A stretch of DNA of 64,000 nucleotides, taken from Flavobacterium endoglycinae (GTDB taxonomy: Bacteria; Bacteroidota; Bacteroidia; Flavobacteriales; Flavobacteriaceae). Numbering within the stretch: position 1 is the stretch's first letter; each line of letters starts with the position of its first letter. A model generated the notes under the pieces. The model was not told the origin of the DNA. It did no database searches and was given only the letters and a program-made list of their open reading frames with translations. Shown here piece by piece: positions 28,720 through 35,889 of the stretch. The stretch covers positions 3,632,001-3,696,000 of the forward strand of contig NZ_CP071448.1 in NCBI RefSeq assembly GCF_017352115.1, read 5' to 3'. Position numbers and translations under genes: made by a program.

Positions 28720-28956
28720 ATGTCAAGAGTTTGTGACCTTACAGGTAAAAGAGCGATGGTAGGAAATAACGTTTCTCACGCTATGAACAAAACTAAGAGA
28801 AAGTTTTCTGTAAACTTAGTTAAAAAGCGTTTTTATCTTCCAGAAGAAGATAGATGGATTACTCTTAGAGTAGCAGCATCTACGATAAAAACAATTAATA
28901 AAAACGGAATCACTGCTGTTTTGAAAAAAGCACAGTCAGAAGGATTTATCAAATAA
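28720..28956 (+). CDS. rpmB: 50S ribosomal protein L28
   Basis: A 78-residue basic protein. [31 protein letters not shown] and [17 protein letters not shown] are L28 landmarks; of the possible zinc-ribbon Cys, only one remains. First gene of the conserved rpmB-rpmG-DUF4295-ftsY run. Confidence 0.97.
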   Translation: MSRVCDLTGKRAMVGNNVSHAMNKTKRKFSVNLVKKRFYLPEEDRWITLRVAASTIKTINKNGITAVLKKAQSEGFIK

Positions 28957-28983
28957 TCTTTTCCTAAATAAATATATAGCAAG

Positions 28984-29166
28984 ATGGCAAAGAAAGGTAA
29001 TAGAATCCAAGTAATTTTAGAATGTACTGAGCACAAAACTTCTGGTGTTCCAGGAACTTCTAGATATATTACAACTAAGAACAAAAAAAATACTCCAGAC
29101 AGATTAGAGATTAAAAAATTTAATCCAATCTTAAAAAGAGTAACTGTTCATAAAGAAATTAAGTAA
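28984..29166 (+). CDS. rpmG: 50S ribosomal protein L33
   Basis: A 60-residue protein with [37 protein letters not shown] and [15 protein letters not shown], all L33 landmarks. The Cys pairs of the zinc-binding form are absent apart from a single Cys, so it is a zinc-independent type. It lies 27 bases after rpmB. Confidence 0.97.
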
Positions 29167-29242
29167 TAATTAGAGATTTTGTAAATCTCAATGGTTGTTT
29201 TGCCATTTGAGTTTTATAAAAACTTCAAATAACATTTGAATC

Positions 29243-29395
29243 ATGGCAAAGAAAACCGTAGCATCGTTACAAACATCTTCTAAGAGATTATCAAAAGCCA
29301 TCAAAATGGTAAAATCTCCAAAAACTGGTGCATATATATTCGTTGAATCTATTATGGCTCCTGAATTAGTTGATGAATTCTTGAAAAAGAAATAA
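29243..29395 (+). CDS. DUF4295 family protein
   Basis: A 50-residue basic protein starting MAKKTVASLQTSSKRLSKAI and ending in VDEFLKKK. The composition (about one third Lys/Arg/Ser) and position right after rpmG are diagnostic of DUF4295, a small Bacteroidota protein suspected to be ribosome-associated. It ends 20 bases before the operon terminator. Confidence 0.9.
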   Translation: MAKKTVASLQTSSKRLSKAIKMVKSPKTGAYIFVESIMAPELVDEFLKKK

Positions 29396-29414
29396 TTACA
29401 ATCACATCATATAG

Positions 29415-29446
29415 AAAAGCTGCTTTCTTTCGGAAGTAGCTTTTTT
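29415..29446 (+). terminator. Terminator of the rpmB-rpmG-DUF4295 operon
   Basis: AAAAGCTGCTTTC and GGAAGTAGCTTTT form a stem with G.U wobbles around a short loop, followed by a T-run (TTTTTTATTTTT). Confidence 0.8.
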
Positions 29447-29451
29447 ATTTT

Positions 29452-29640
29452 TATATTTGTTTAAAATTTTATAGGAACACCGCAAATTTGTGTTTTTTTA
29501 AACATTTGTTCCCGCCATACTCTTTATCTTTACCTGTCTAAAGAAGCCAGGCAAAGGATATCGTTCCTGTCGGGTTACATTAAAAACAATAGGCATTCTA
29601 TAGACATAGAGATGGTTTCAAAACTTAAAAGAAACCATCT
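29452..29640 (+). promoter_or_regulatory. Probable promoter and structured 5' leader of ftsY
   Basis: TATATTTG (29452-29459) is an exact -7 box. The roughly 200-base leader downstream contains two hairpins: CTTTACCTG (29528-29536) with CAGGCAAAG (29548-29556, one mismatch), and AGATGGTTTC (29610-29619) with GAAACCATCT (29631-29640, perfect 10 bp, 11-base loop). The second hairpin ends 22 bases before the preferred ATG. No T-run follows, so it is not a simple terminator. Confidence 0.45.
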
Positions 29641-29662
29641 GGAACTAACAATAAATAAAAAA

Positions 29663-30616
29663 ATGAGTTTTTTTAAAAAATTATTCTCTACCGAAAAAAA
29701 AGAGACTTTAGACAAAGGTCTTGAAAAAACAAAAACTACTTTTTTCTCTAAGTTAAGCAAAGCTGTTGCTGGAAAATCTAAAGTCGATGATGATGTTTTA
29801 GATAATCTGGAAGAAGTTTTGGTAGCATCTGATGTTGGTGTTAATACAACATTGAAAATTATTGAAAGAATTGAAAAAAGAGTATCTGAAGATAAATATC
29901 TAGGAACAGATGAGTTAAACCAAATTCTGCGTGATGAAATTGGTGCTCTTTTATCTGAAACTAATACTGGTGAAGCTACTGAATTTGAAATTCCGAAAGA
30001 TAAAAAACCGTATGTTTTAATGGTAGTAGGAGTAAATGGAGTAGGAAAAACGACTACTATTGGTAAATTGGCTTACCAGTTTAAAAAAGCCGGACACAAA
30101 GTAGTTTTAGGTGCAGCTGATACTTTCCGAGCAGCAGCAATCGATCAATTGCAAGTTTGGGCTGATCGTGTAGATGTGCCTATTGTAAGACAACAAATGG
30201 GGAGTGATCCAGCTTCTGTAGCATTTGATACTTTACAGTCGGCAGTGGCTCAAAATGCCGATGTAGTGATTATTGATACTGCAGGACGTCTTCATAACAA
30301 AATTAATTTGATGAACGAATTAACGAAAGTAAAACGTGTGATGCAGAAGGTTGTTGACGATGCTCCTCACGATGTGCTTTTGGTTTTAGATGGTTCTACA
30401 GGACAAAATGCTTTTGAACAAGCCAAACAATTTACAGCAGCTACCGAAGTGACTTCACTAGCTGTTACTAAATTAGACGGAACTGCAAAAGGTGGTGTTG
30501 TAATTGGAATTTCGGATCAATTTAAAATTCCTGTAAAATACATTGGTGTTGGCGAAGGAATTGAAGATTTGCAAGTCTTTAATAAATACGAATTCGTTGA
30601 TAGTTTCTTTAAATAA
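29663..30616 (+). CDS. ftsY: Signal recognition particle receptor FtsY
   Basis: A 317-residue SRP GTPase that receives ribosome-SRP complexes at the membrane. G1 is VGVNGVGKTTTIGKLA, followed by AADTFRAAAIDQL, G3 IIDTAGRLHNK, and G4 TKLDGTAKGG, with the closing VGEGIEDLQVF. The acidic A domain is short. An in-frame ATG at 29612 exists, but it would place a basic 17-residue extension, encoded by a perfect hairpin, before the normal start MSFFKKLFSTEKK; I therefore start at 29663. It follows the DUF4295 gene as usual in Bacteroidota. Confidence 0.96.
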   Translation: MSFFKKLFSTEKKETLDKGLEKTKTTFFSKLSKAVAGKSKVDDDVLDNLEEVLVASDVGVNTTLKIIERIEKRVSEDKYLGTDELNQILRDEIGALLSETNTGEATEFEIPKDKKPYVLMVVGVNGVGKTTTIGKLAYQFKKAGHKVVLGAADTFRAAAIDQLQVWADRVDVPIVRQQMGSDPASVAFDTLQSAVAQNADVVIIDTAGRLHNKINLMNELTKVKRVMQKVVDDAPHDVLLVLDGSTGQNAFEQAKQFTAATEVTSLAVTKLDGTAKGGVVIGISDQFKIPVKYIGVGEGIEDLQVFNKYEFVDSFFK

Positions 30617-30622
30617 TTTATA

Positions 30623-30787
30623 ATGAAAAATATATCGGCTGTTACGTTCTATTTTGCCAGCGTAATATGTTTTGTTTTTGCAAACGTATTGAAAGGTACT
30701 AATATTTCAGTTTATTATGTTTTACTGGTTTTAGGAGTAATTTTATTCTTTTTGGGAGTTCTTAAAAGAATAGGGACTAATCGCTAG
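30623..30787 (+). CDS. Small two-helix membrane protein
   Basis: A 54-residue protein beginning six bases after the ftsY stop. It has two hydrophobic helices: SAVTFYFASVICFVFANVL, a short KGTN turn, then VYYVLLVLGVILFFLGVL, with a basic KRIGTNR tail. Tight spacing to ftsY and the clean two-helix hairpin support a real gene. I do not recognise a family; a membrane role near SRP targeting is only a guess from position. Confidence 0.65.
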   Translation: MKNISAVTFYFASVICFVFANVLKGTNISVYYVLLVLGVILFFLGVLKRIGTNR

Positions 30788-30822
30788 AGTTTTAGTAAAA
30801 TATAAATTCTAAAAATATTGAG

Positions 30823-30860
30823 CTTTTAAATAAAAGATTTTGATGACTTTTATTTAAAAG
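30823..30860. terminator. Bidirectional terminator
   Basis: CTTTTAAATAAAAG (30823-30836) pairs perfectly with 30847-30860 (14 bp, 10-base loop), followed on the plus strand by TTCTTTTTTT, between convergent genes. Confidence 0.8.
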
Positions 30861-30868
30861 TTCTTTTT

Positions 30869-31939
30869 TTATTGGTATAAAGCGCTAATCTTTTCCCATA
30901 AAGTTTTATCGAAATCAGATAACGCCAGATTAACATTGTCAGCAGCATCACCCATTCTGATTACGACCATTTTTTTACTTGGAACAACGTAAATTTTCTG
31001 ATCATTTTTACCCAGCGCCATAAACATATCGTTTGGTCCTGTTGGAATTACACTCCCTTGAAAAGTAAGCTGTGATTGTGGTAAATGATAAGAAGTTTTT
31101 CCGTTTAGCCACCATAAATAGCCGTATCCTAAATTAATATTTTGTGAAGTAGTTGTAGCTTCATTAAAATATGTTTCGTTTAGAATTTCGTTGTTTTCCC
31201 ATTTTCCTTTGTTGAGCATTAATAATCCGAAACGCGCCATGCTTCTGGTTGTGCTGGTGTAAACACTATTTACACCAAGTTGTACCCAAGTGCCGTTCAT
31301 TCCAATTTTGTCTCGTAATTTCGCATTAAAATAATTCTCCCAAGTTTGTCCGCTGGCTTGTGCTACAACGTCCTGAAGTTTTACATATACATTATGATAC
31401 GCCCATCGTGTTCCAGCATCGGCTTTATAGATTAAACTGGCGGGGTCAACATCGTCTGTGCTGTCGTCAAGACCGGATGTCATGGATAGTAAATGTTTGC
31501 AGGTGATTAAATTTTCTTTGGCTAAAGTTTCGCTTGTCCATCCTGTTCCTAAATATTGTGAAACTTTGTTGTTGATGTTAAGCAGATTTTCTTGCTGAGC
31601 AATTCCGGTAACAGTTGAAGTTAACGTTTTTCCGGCGCTGGCCCAATACCAGTTTGTTGTAGCTGAATGTCCGTTGAAATAATTTTCGAGAACGATTCTG
31701 CCGTTTATTAAAATAATAAAAGATTTAGAATGTTTAAGTTCAAGATAATCCAATAAAGGCTGTACTGCGGTTTGATTCCATTTTAAATCAGCAATAGATC
31801 TGGTTTCCCAAGTTGTTCCGGTTAAAGGTGGGAAATACATGCTTTCTGATGGTGTTGGTACAGGATCTGGTTCGGCTGTGTCTTTACTGCAGCTTATGCA
31901 CAATAAGGCTGTCAGTACAATACAAATGATTCGGTTCAT
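30869..31939 (-). CDS. Serine hydrolase lipoprotein (class C beta-lactamase fold)
   Basis: A 356-residue exported protein. The signal ends in a lipobox (LLCISC), followed by an acidic/Pro linker. The beta-lactamase/DD-peptidase fold shows the nucleophile motif SAGK (S-x-x-K) in NWYWASAGKTLTSTVTG, the Tyr motif YHN in RWAYHNVYVKLQDVVAQ, and ARFGLLMLNKGKWEN, typical of EstB-like serine hydrolases. Likely an esterase or peptidase in the periplasm or on the surface rather than a resistance enzyme. Stand-alone, leftward. Confidence 0.87.
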   Translation of the reverse strand: MNRIICIVLTALLCISCSKDTAEPDPVPTPSESMYFPPLTGTTWETRSIADLKWNQTAVQPLLDYLELKHSKSFIILINGRIVLENYFNGHSATTNWYWASAGKTLTSTVTGIAQQENLLNINNKVSQYLGTGWTSETLAKENLITCKHLLSMTSGLDDSTDDVDPASLIYKADAGTRWAYHNVYVKLQDVVAQASGQTWENYFNAKLRDKIGMNGTWVQLGVNSVYTSTTRSMARFGLLMLNKGKWENNEILNETYFNEATTTSQNINLGYGYLWWLNGKTSYHLPQSQLTFQGSVIPTGPNDMFMALGKNDQKIYVVPSKKMVVIRMGDAADNVNLALSDFDKTLWEKISALYQ

Positions 31940-32060
31940 GGTTTTTGGTTTTAGTTTGGGCTTTGACCAAAAATATGCAAAATAGTTTAATGGGATTTGT
32001 AATTTTTTATTTCTTATAGATTAACTTTGCAGATTACGAATTTTTCTTTTGAAAACGAAG

Positions 32061-32142
32061 TCTAGCCCTGATGGGAGCGGCATCCTTTTTCTGGCTTCTT
32101 TAGACAGAAAAAGATACAGCGTACAGCAGGAATAAGCTTCTA
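32061..32142 (+). ncRNA. RNA-like folded intergenic element
   Basis: An ~80-base element folds into nested helices. The outer stem is AGC (32064-32066) plus CCTG (32067-32070) pairing with CAGG (32127-32130) and GCT (32136-32138). The inner stem is a perfect 9-bp CTTTTTCTG (32085-32093) with CAGAAAAAG (32105-32113). The single-stranded joints (GATGGGAGCGGCATC and GATACAGCGTACAG) look like a motif I remember from many Bacteroidota spacers. It could be the Rfam Flavo-1 family or a related repeat; I cannot test this. Strand was chosen from the motif orientation as remembered. It ends just before a lipoprotein gene. Confidence 0.5.
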
Positions 32143-32160
32143 ATAAATGATATGATTATT

Positions 32161-32601
32161 ATGAAAAACACTTTTATGATTTTGGTTTTGTCTTTATTGT
32201 TTGTGAGTTGCAAACAGGAAATAAAACCAGCAGATATTGCGAAATTAAATGGATATTGGGAAATTGAAAAAGTGGTTTTTGATAAAGGTGAGGAGAAGGC
32301 GTATGGAATGAATGAAAATTTTGATTACCTTCAAGTGAAAGGAAATAAAGGAACGCGAACGAAAGTTATGGCGCAGCTTGATGGGACTTTTTTAACTACA
32401 GATACTTTTGAAAATTTTTCGGTTCGGTTTACAGATAAGGGAACTTTTCTGGATTATAAAACAGATTATGCGAAATGGAGTGAAGAGTTAATTTCGATTT
32501 CGGATGATCAATTTGTGGTGAAAAATGATCAGAATAAAGAATATCATTATAAAAAGGCGGGACCTGTAAATTTGTTGAAAGATGGCGAAAAGACTAAATA
32601 A
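32161..32601 (+). CDS. Predicted lipoprotein, lipocalin-like, unknown function
   Basis: A protein of 146 residues from the ATG at 32161 (an ATG nine bases earlier is also possible; the later one gives a cleaner signal peptide). The lipobox is LLFVSC with Cys at about residue 17. The mature part, beginning with LNGYWEIEKVVFDKGEE and continuing in alternating strands (FENFSVRFTDKGTFLDYKTD), is typical of small Bacteroidota lipocalin-like lipoproteins. It overlaps the DUF721 gene by 20 bases. No binding partner can be named. Confidence 0.75.
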   Translation: MKNTFMILVLSLLFVSCKQEIKPADIAKLNGYWEIEKVVFDKGEEKAYGMNENFDYLQVKGNKGTRTKVMAQLDGTFLTTDTFENFSVRFTDKGTFLDYKTDYAKWSEELISISDDQFVVKNDQNKEYHYKKAGPVNLLKDGEKTK

Positions 32602-32878
32602 CGAAAGTACAATTGGTGCAGTTTTGCAGCAAATCATTCAGGTGAATAAATTGCAGCCTGGAATGGATCAAATCGACGTGCGTGAGGCATGGAGACAATT
32701 AATGGGAAATGGTGTAAATACGTATACCAGAAATGTTGTTTTGAAGGGCAGTACTTTGTATGTTGAATTGGGATCGGCTGTTTTGCGTGAGGAATTAAGT
32801 CACGGAAAATCGAAAATTGTTAAAATGATTAATGAAGAGTTGGGTAGAGAAGTAGTTAAAGATGTGGTTTTACGATAA
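32582..32878 (+). CDS. DUF721 (DciA-like) protein
   Basis: A 98-residue protein with the DUF721 pattern: STIGAVLQQIIQVNKLQPG, VREAWRQLMG, LYVELGSAVLREELSHGKSK and IVKMINEELGREVV. DciA proteins of this family help load the replicative helicase in bacteria lacking DnaC. In Bacteroidota the short form corresponds to the C-terminal KH-like domain. The start overlaps the lipoprotein gene by 20 bases, so the two are co-transcribed though unrelated in role. Confidence 0.85.
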   Translation: MAKRLNNESTIGAVLQQIIQVNKLQPGMDQIDVREAWRQLMGNGVNTYTRNVVLKGSTLYVELGSAVLREELSHGKSKIVKMINEELGREVVKDVVLR

Positions 32879-32924
32879 TCCAGCGTGTTTTTAATAAGAT
32901 TAGTTCTGATTTTAAAATGAATTT

Positions 32925-32948
32925 AACACTTCCTGTTTTGGAAGTGTT
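32925..32948 (+). terminator. Terminator after the DUF721 gene
   Basis: AACACTTCC (32925-32933) pairs with GGAAGTGTT (32940-32948), followed by TTTTTT. Confidence 0.85.
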
Positions 32949-33027
32949 TTTTTTACGATACATTTGAGCACTTTTATTTTTTAAAATATATCGTAAATTA
33001 ATTAATCCAAAAACAATTTAAAAACAC

Positions 33028-33744
33028 ATGAAAAGAATTTTACTTATTTTAACTGTATTGTTTGCTTTAACTGGTTATTCTCAAAAGAAGAAGGTTGCTG
33101 TTGTTTCTTTTTACACAGACAAAACGATAGATCTTTCTGAATTAGGTTTAAACGGATTAGCTGCTATTGCTGACTTAGGAAACAATCCAAACTTTAATCT
33201 TTCTCCAATTTTAGAGAAATACCACAATGCATTTTTTAATGATTATTCTAAAAAATTCCCTTTTGAATTACTTCCAGAAACTGATGTAACCCAAAAGCCA
33301 GAATACATTGCTTTTACTCCTAAATTTGCAAGAGAAGGTGGAGAAAATGGTACTATTATTAACTATCCTGGATACAAATATATTTATGAAGGAATTAATG
33401 GTTCTGCAAATGAAGAAGCATCTGCTCAAATATTTAAAGACGTAGCTGATGGCGTTTTATTTACAGAAATTCATTTCGCTGTAGTGAAAGGATTCGCTGT
33501 TGGTGGAACTGGAACTGTAAAAATGAAAGCTTATGCAAGAATTGCTTTGTATGATAAAACAGGAAAAAAAGTATTTGCTTTTTCTGAAGGTGCAACTTCT
33601 AAGAAAACTGGTGCGATTGTAGGTGGAGTTCCTGTTTTAAGTCTTGAAAAAGTATTGCCTATGTGCGAAAGTGCCTTGGAAGAACTTTTGAAGGATCTTG
33701 ATGAAAAAATTGAGAAAATCGTTAAAAAGTCAGACAAGCTTTAA
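33028..33744 (+). CDS. Exported protein of unknown function
   Basis: A 238-residue protein with a signal peptide (ILLILTVLFALTGYSQ). The mature part begins KKKVAVVSFYTDKTIDLSE and includes GYKYIYEGINGSANEEAS, FTEIHFAVVKGFAVGGTGT and VKMKAYARIALYDKTGKKVF. This resembles the strand-helix alternation of periplasmic TolB-N/LpoB-like folds that start with KKVAVVSF, but I cannot assign a family. The C-terminus is a charged helix. It ends at a perfect palindromic terminator. Confidence 0.75.
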   Translation: MKRILLILTVLFALTGYSQKKKVAVVSFYTDKTIDLSELGLNGLAAIADLGNNPNFNLSPILEKYHNAFFNDYSKKFPFELLPETDVTQKPEYIAFTPKFAREGGENGTIINYPGYKYIYEGINGSANEEASAQIFKDVADGVLFTEIHFAVVKGFAVGGTGTVKMKAYARIALYDKTGKKVFAFSEGATSKKTGAIVGGVPVLSLEKVLPMCESALEELLKDLDEKIEKIVKKSDKL

Positions 33745-33759
33745 TCGATATTTGATATA

Positions 33760-33793
33760 AAAAAAATCCATTTCAATTGAAATGGATTTTTTT
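33760..33793. terminator. Perfectly palindromic bidirectional terminator
   Basis: A 34-base perfect palindrome centred between 33776 and 33777, with seven A and seven T at its ends, lies between convergent genes. Confidence 0.9.
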
Positions 33794-33832
33794 GTTTTTA
33801 TGGATTAGGTTTAGCAATCTAAGCTCTAAAAA

Positions 33833-34252
33833 TTAAAACTGCTCTCTTCCTGCAAAGTGGAATGCTGATTCGATAGCAGCGTTTTCGTCGCTGTCAGATC
33901 CGTGAACTGCATTTTCTCCAATAGAAGTTGCGTATGCTTTACGAATAGTTCCTTCAGCAGCTTCAGCTGGGTTTGTAGCTCCAATTAAAGTTCTGAAATC
34001 TTCTACTGCGTTTTCTTTTTCTAAAATTGCAGCAACAATTGGTCCGCGTGACATAAATTCAACTAATTCTCCGTAGAAAGGTCTTTCTGCGTGAACTGCA
34101 TAGAATGCTTTAGCATCAGCTACAGTTAATTGAGTTAATTTTAAAGAAACGATTTTGAAACCACCATTAGTAATCATTGCTAAGATATTCCCGATGTGTC
34201 CGTTTGCAACAGCATCTGGTTTAATCATTGTAAAAGTTCTATTTGTTGCCAT
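33833..34252 (-). CDS. ndk: Nucleoside diphosphate kinase
   Basis: A 139-residue enzyme that equilibrates nucleoside di- and triphosphates through a phosphohistidine. The N-terminus [19 protein letters not shown] and the active-site His117 in [12 protein letters not shown] are both visible, as is the [19 protein letters not shown] segment. Normal bacterial length. It converges with the gene at 33028. Confidence 0.97.
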   Translation of the reverse strand: MATNRTFTMIKPDAVANGHIGNILAMITNGGFKIVSLKLTQLTVADAKAFYAVHAERPFYGELVEFMSRGPIVAAILEKENAVEDFRTLIGATNPAEAAEGTIRKAYATSIGENAVHGSDSDENAAIESAFHFAGREQF

Positions 34253-34365
34253 TTTATATTTTATTAAATTTTGTGCAAAAGTAGACTTTTTTTATGAATT
34301 GTTTTTAATAAATTCATAATTAAAACGTTTGAGAATAATGTTTTGACTAAAAAACTTTTTCTTCG

Positions 34366-34465
34366 AACCGCATAAGTAATATAAGTCCATTTAATTACTT
34401 TGTGTAAATTTATTGCTTATGAAACTATTCGGTTTTGCTGCAATGAACTTAAATGACTTATGGTT
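34366..34465. repeat. Degenerate inverted repeat in the ndk-nagX-like spacer
   Basis: AACCGCATAAGT (34366-34377) and AAGTCCATTTAA (34383-34394) are mirrored by TTAAATGACTT and ACTTATGGTT (34449-34465), with one or two mismatches or gaps. It looks like a decayed copy of a dispersed hairpin family. The rest of the spacer is plain AT-rich sequence. Confidence 0.5.
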
Positions 34466-34473
34466 GATTAAAT

Positions 34474-35745
34474 TTATACTTTGAAAATCAATTTATTTCT
34501 GTAGAATATCCACAGAATGAAAGTCCAGATACAAACATACACTAATGCTCCTGCAAGTGAAGCAGTCATTGGATTACTAAAAAATGGTGCTATCCAGAAC
34601 TTGTAGAGATAATTGAGTAAGTTGATTTTTTCTGAGGGATTATGCGGATTTTGAAATTCGATCATTACCAAAGCCTGCGGAATAATCTGCGATGTAAAAA
34701 ATACAATCATTGGGTTAACTCCCCAGATTAAGAAAGGTTTGAATCCTTTTTTATAATCGGCAATATCAATTGTATAATATAGAATTGTCAGGAAAACTGT
34801 TGCCAATCCAGTTGTGTATAAAACATAACTGCTTGTCCAGATTGATTTGTTGATTGGAAAAACCAAATCCCACATTAATCCTAAAAAGATAAGCACAGTT
34901 CCTGCGATTCCCATTTTTTGTGCTTTCAGAATTTTAGTGGTATCACGCTGTAAAACCTGACCAACCAAAAGACCAATAATTCCGTTTACGATTGAAGGCA
35001 GCGTGCTTAAAATTCCTTCAGGATCCCAAGTTACAGTACCTCGATACATATGACCTTTTAGCAAAATGCTATCGACCCAAGCCGCAAGGTTTGTTCCCTT
35101 ATCAAGATTCGCTTCTCCAATTCCAGGAACAGGAATTAAGGTCATTGCAGCCCAATAACCTAATAATAAAACTGCTCCGGTTATAATTTGTGTTTTCTGT
35201 GATGTTTTTAGATACAAAAGAGAAACTACAAAGTAAACAATCGCAATTCGCTGTAAAACTCCTGGAAGCCTTACATCATGATAGGCTTCGATACCGCTGT
35301 AAGCCAGAAACAGATAAATAAACAGAATTGAAAAGGCTAAAATATTTTTGACTTTAGGACTAAAACTTCCCATTAAAGCGTAACCAACAGCGATCGTTAT
35401 AGCTAAACGTCCTATTAAAAGCGGAATTCCTTCAAGTCCAAATAATTGGATTTTTCCGAAAAAGTTAAAGAAAATCCCCAAACAAAACATTCGCAAGGAA
35501 CGAATCAGGATTTTATTGAAAGTGGTGTCGTCGTAAAACTTGTCGGGCATTGCCAGCGGAACTGCGACCCCCATTATAAATACAAAAAAGGGAAAAACTA
35601 AGTCGGTTGGCGTACATCCGTTCCATTCGGCGTGAAGCAGCGGCGAATACACATTGCCCCAGTCTCCGGGATTGTTGACAATTGTCATTAATAAAATAGT
35701 GAGTCCGCGAAAGACATCTAGCGAAATTAAGCGTTCTTTTACCAT
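34474..35745 (-). CDS. NagX-like membrane protein (DUF5009/heparan-alpha-glucosaminide acyltransferase family), copy 2
   Basis: A 423-residue polytopic protein with about eleven membrane helices. The start, RLISLDVFRGLTILLMTIVN, then PTDLVFPFFVFIMGVAVPLA, matches the family signature also seen in copy 1. WDPEGILSTLPSIVNGIIGL and FKPFLIWGVNPMIVFFTSQI are typical of the longer NagX form. Role inferred as acetylation of, or transport linked to, amino sugars; not settled for bacterial members. No amino-sugar catabolic gene is adjacent. Confidence 0.85.
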   Translation of the reverse strand: MVKERLISLDVFRGLTILLMTIVNNPGDWGNVYSPLLHAEWNGCTPTDLVFPFFVFIMGVAVPLAMPDKFYDDTTFNKILIRSLRMFCLGIFFNFFGKIQLFGLEGIPLLIGRLAITIAVGYALMGSFSPKVKNILAFSILFIYLFLAYSGIEAYHDVRLPGVLQRIAIVYFVVSLLYLKTSQKTQIITGAVLLLGYWAAMTLIPVPGIGEANLDKGTNLAAWVDSILLKGHMYRGTVTWDPEGILSTLPSIVNGIIGLLVGQVLQRDTTKILKAQKMGIAGTVLIFLGLMWDLVFPINKSIWTSSYVLYTTGLATVFLTILYYTIDIADYKKGFKPFLIWGVNPMIVFFTSQIIPQALVMIEFQNPHNPSEKINLLNYLYKFWIAPFFSNPMTASLAGALVYVCIWTFILWIFYRNKLIFKV

Positions 35746-35889
35746 TGGTTTTGGGTAAATTGGTTAGTTAATAATTTTAATAATCGCTATTTGGTTTATG
35801 GGAGTAATAATTTTGAGAAGATAGGTGGTTATTTGTTTCTCGTAATTATTACTATATTATTTGACACGAATGCAATCGTGCCTTGTGTC

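Noticed and set aside
29612..29662. Upstream in-frame ATG for ftsY giving 17 extra residues
   Set aside because: The codons form a perfect hairpin arm and a non-family basic extension; the ATG at 29663 gives the usual FtsY start.
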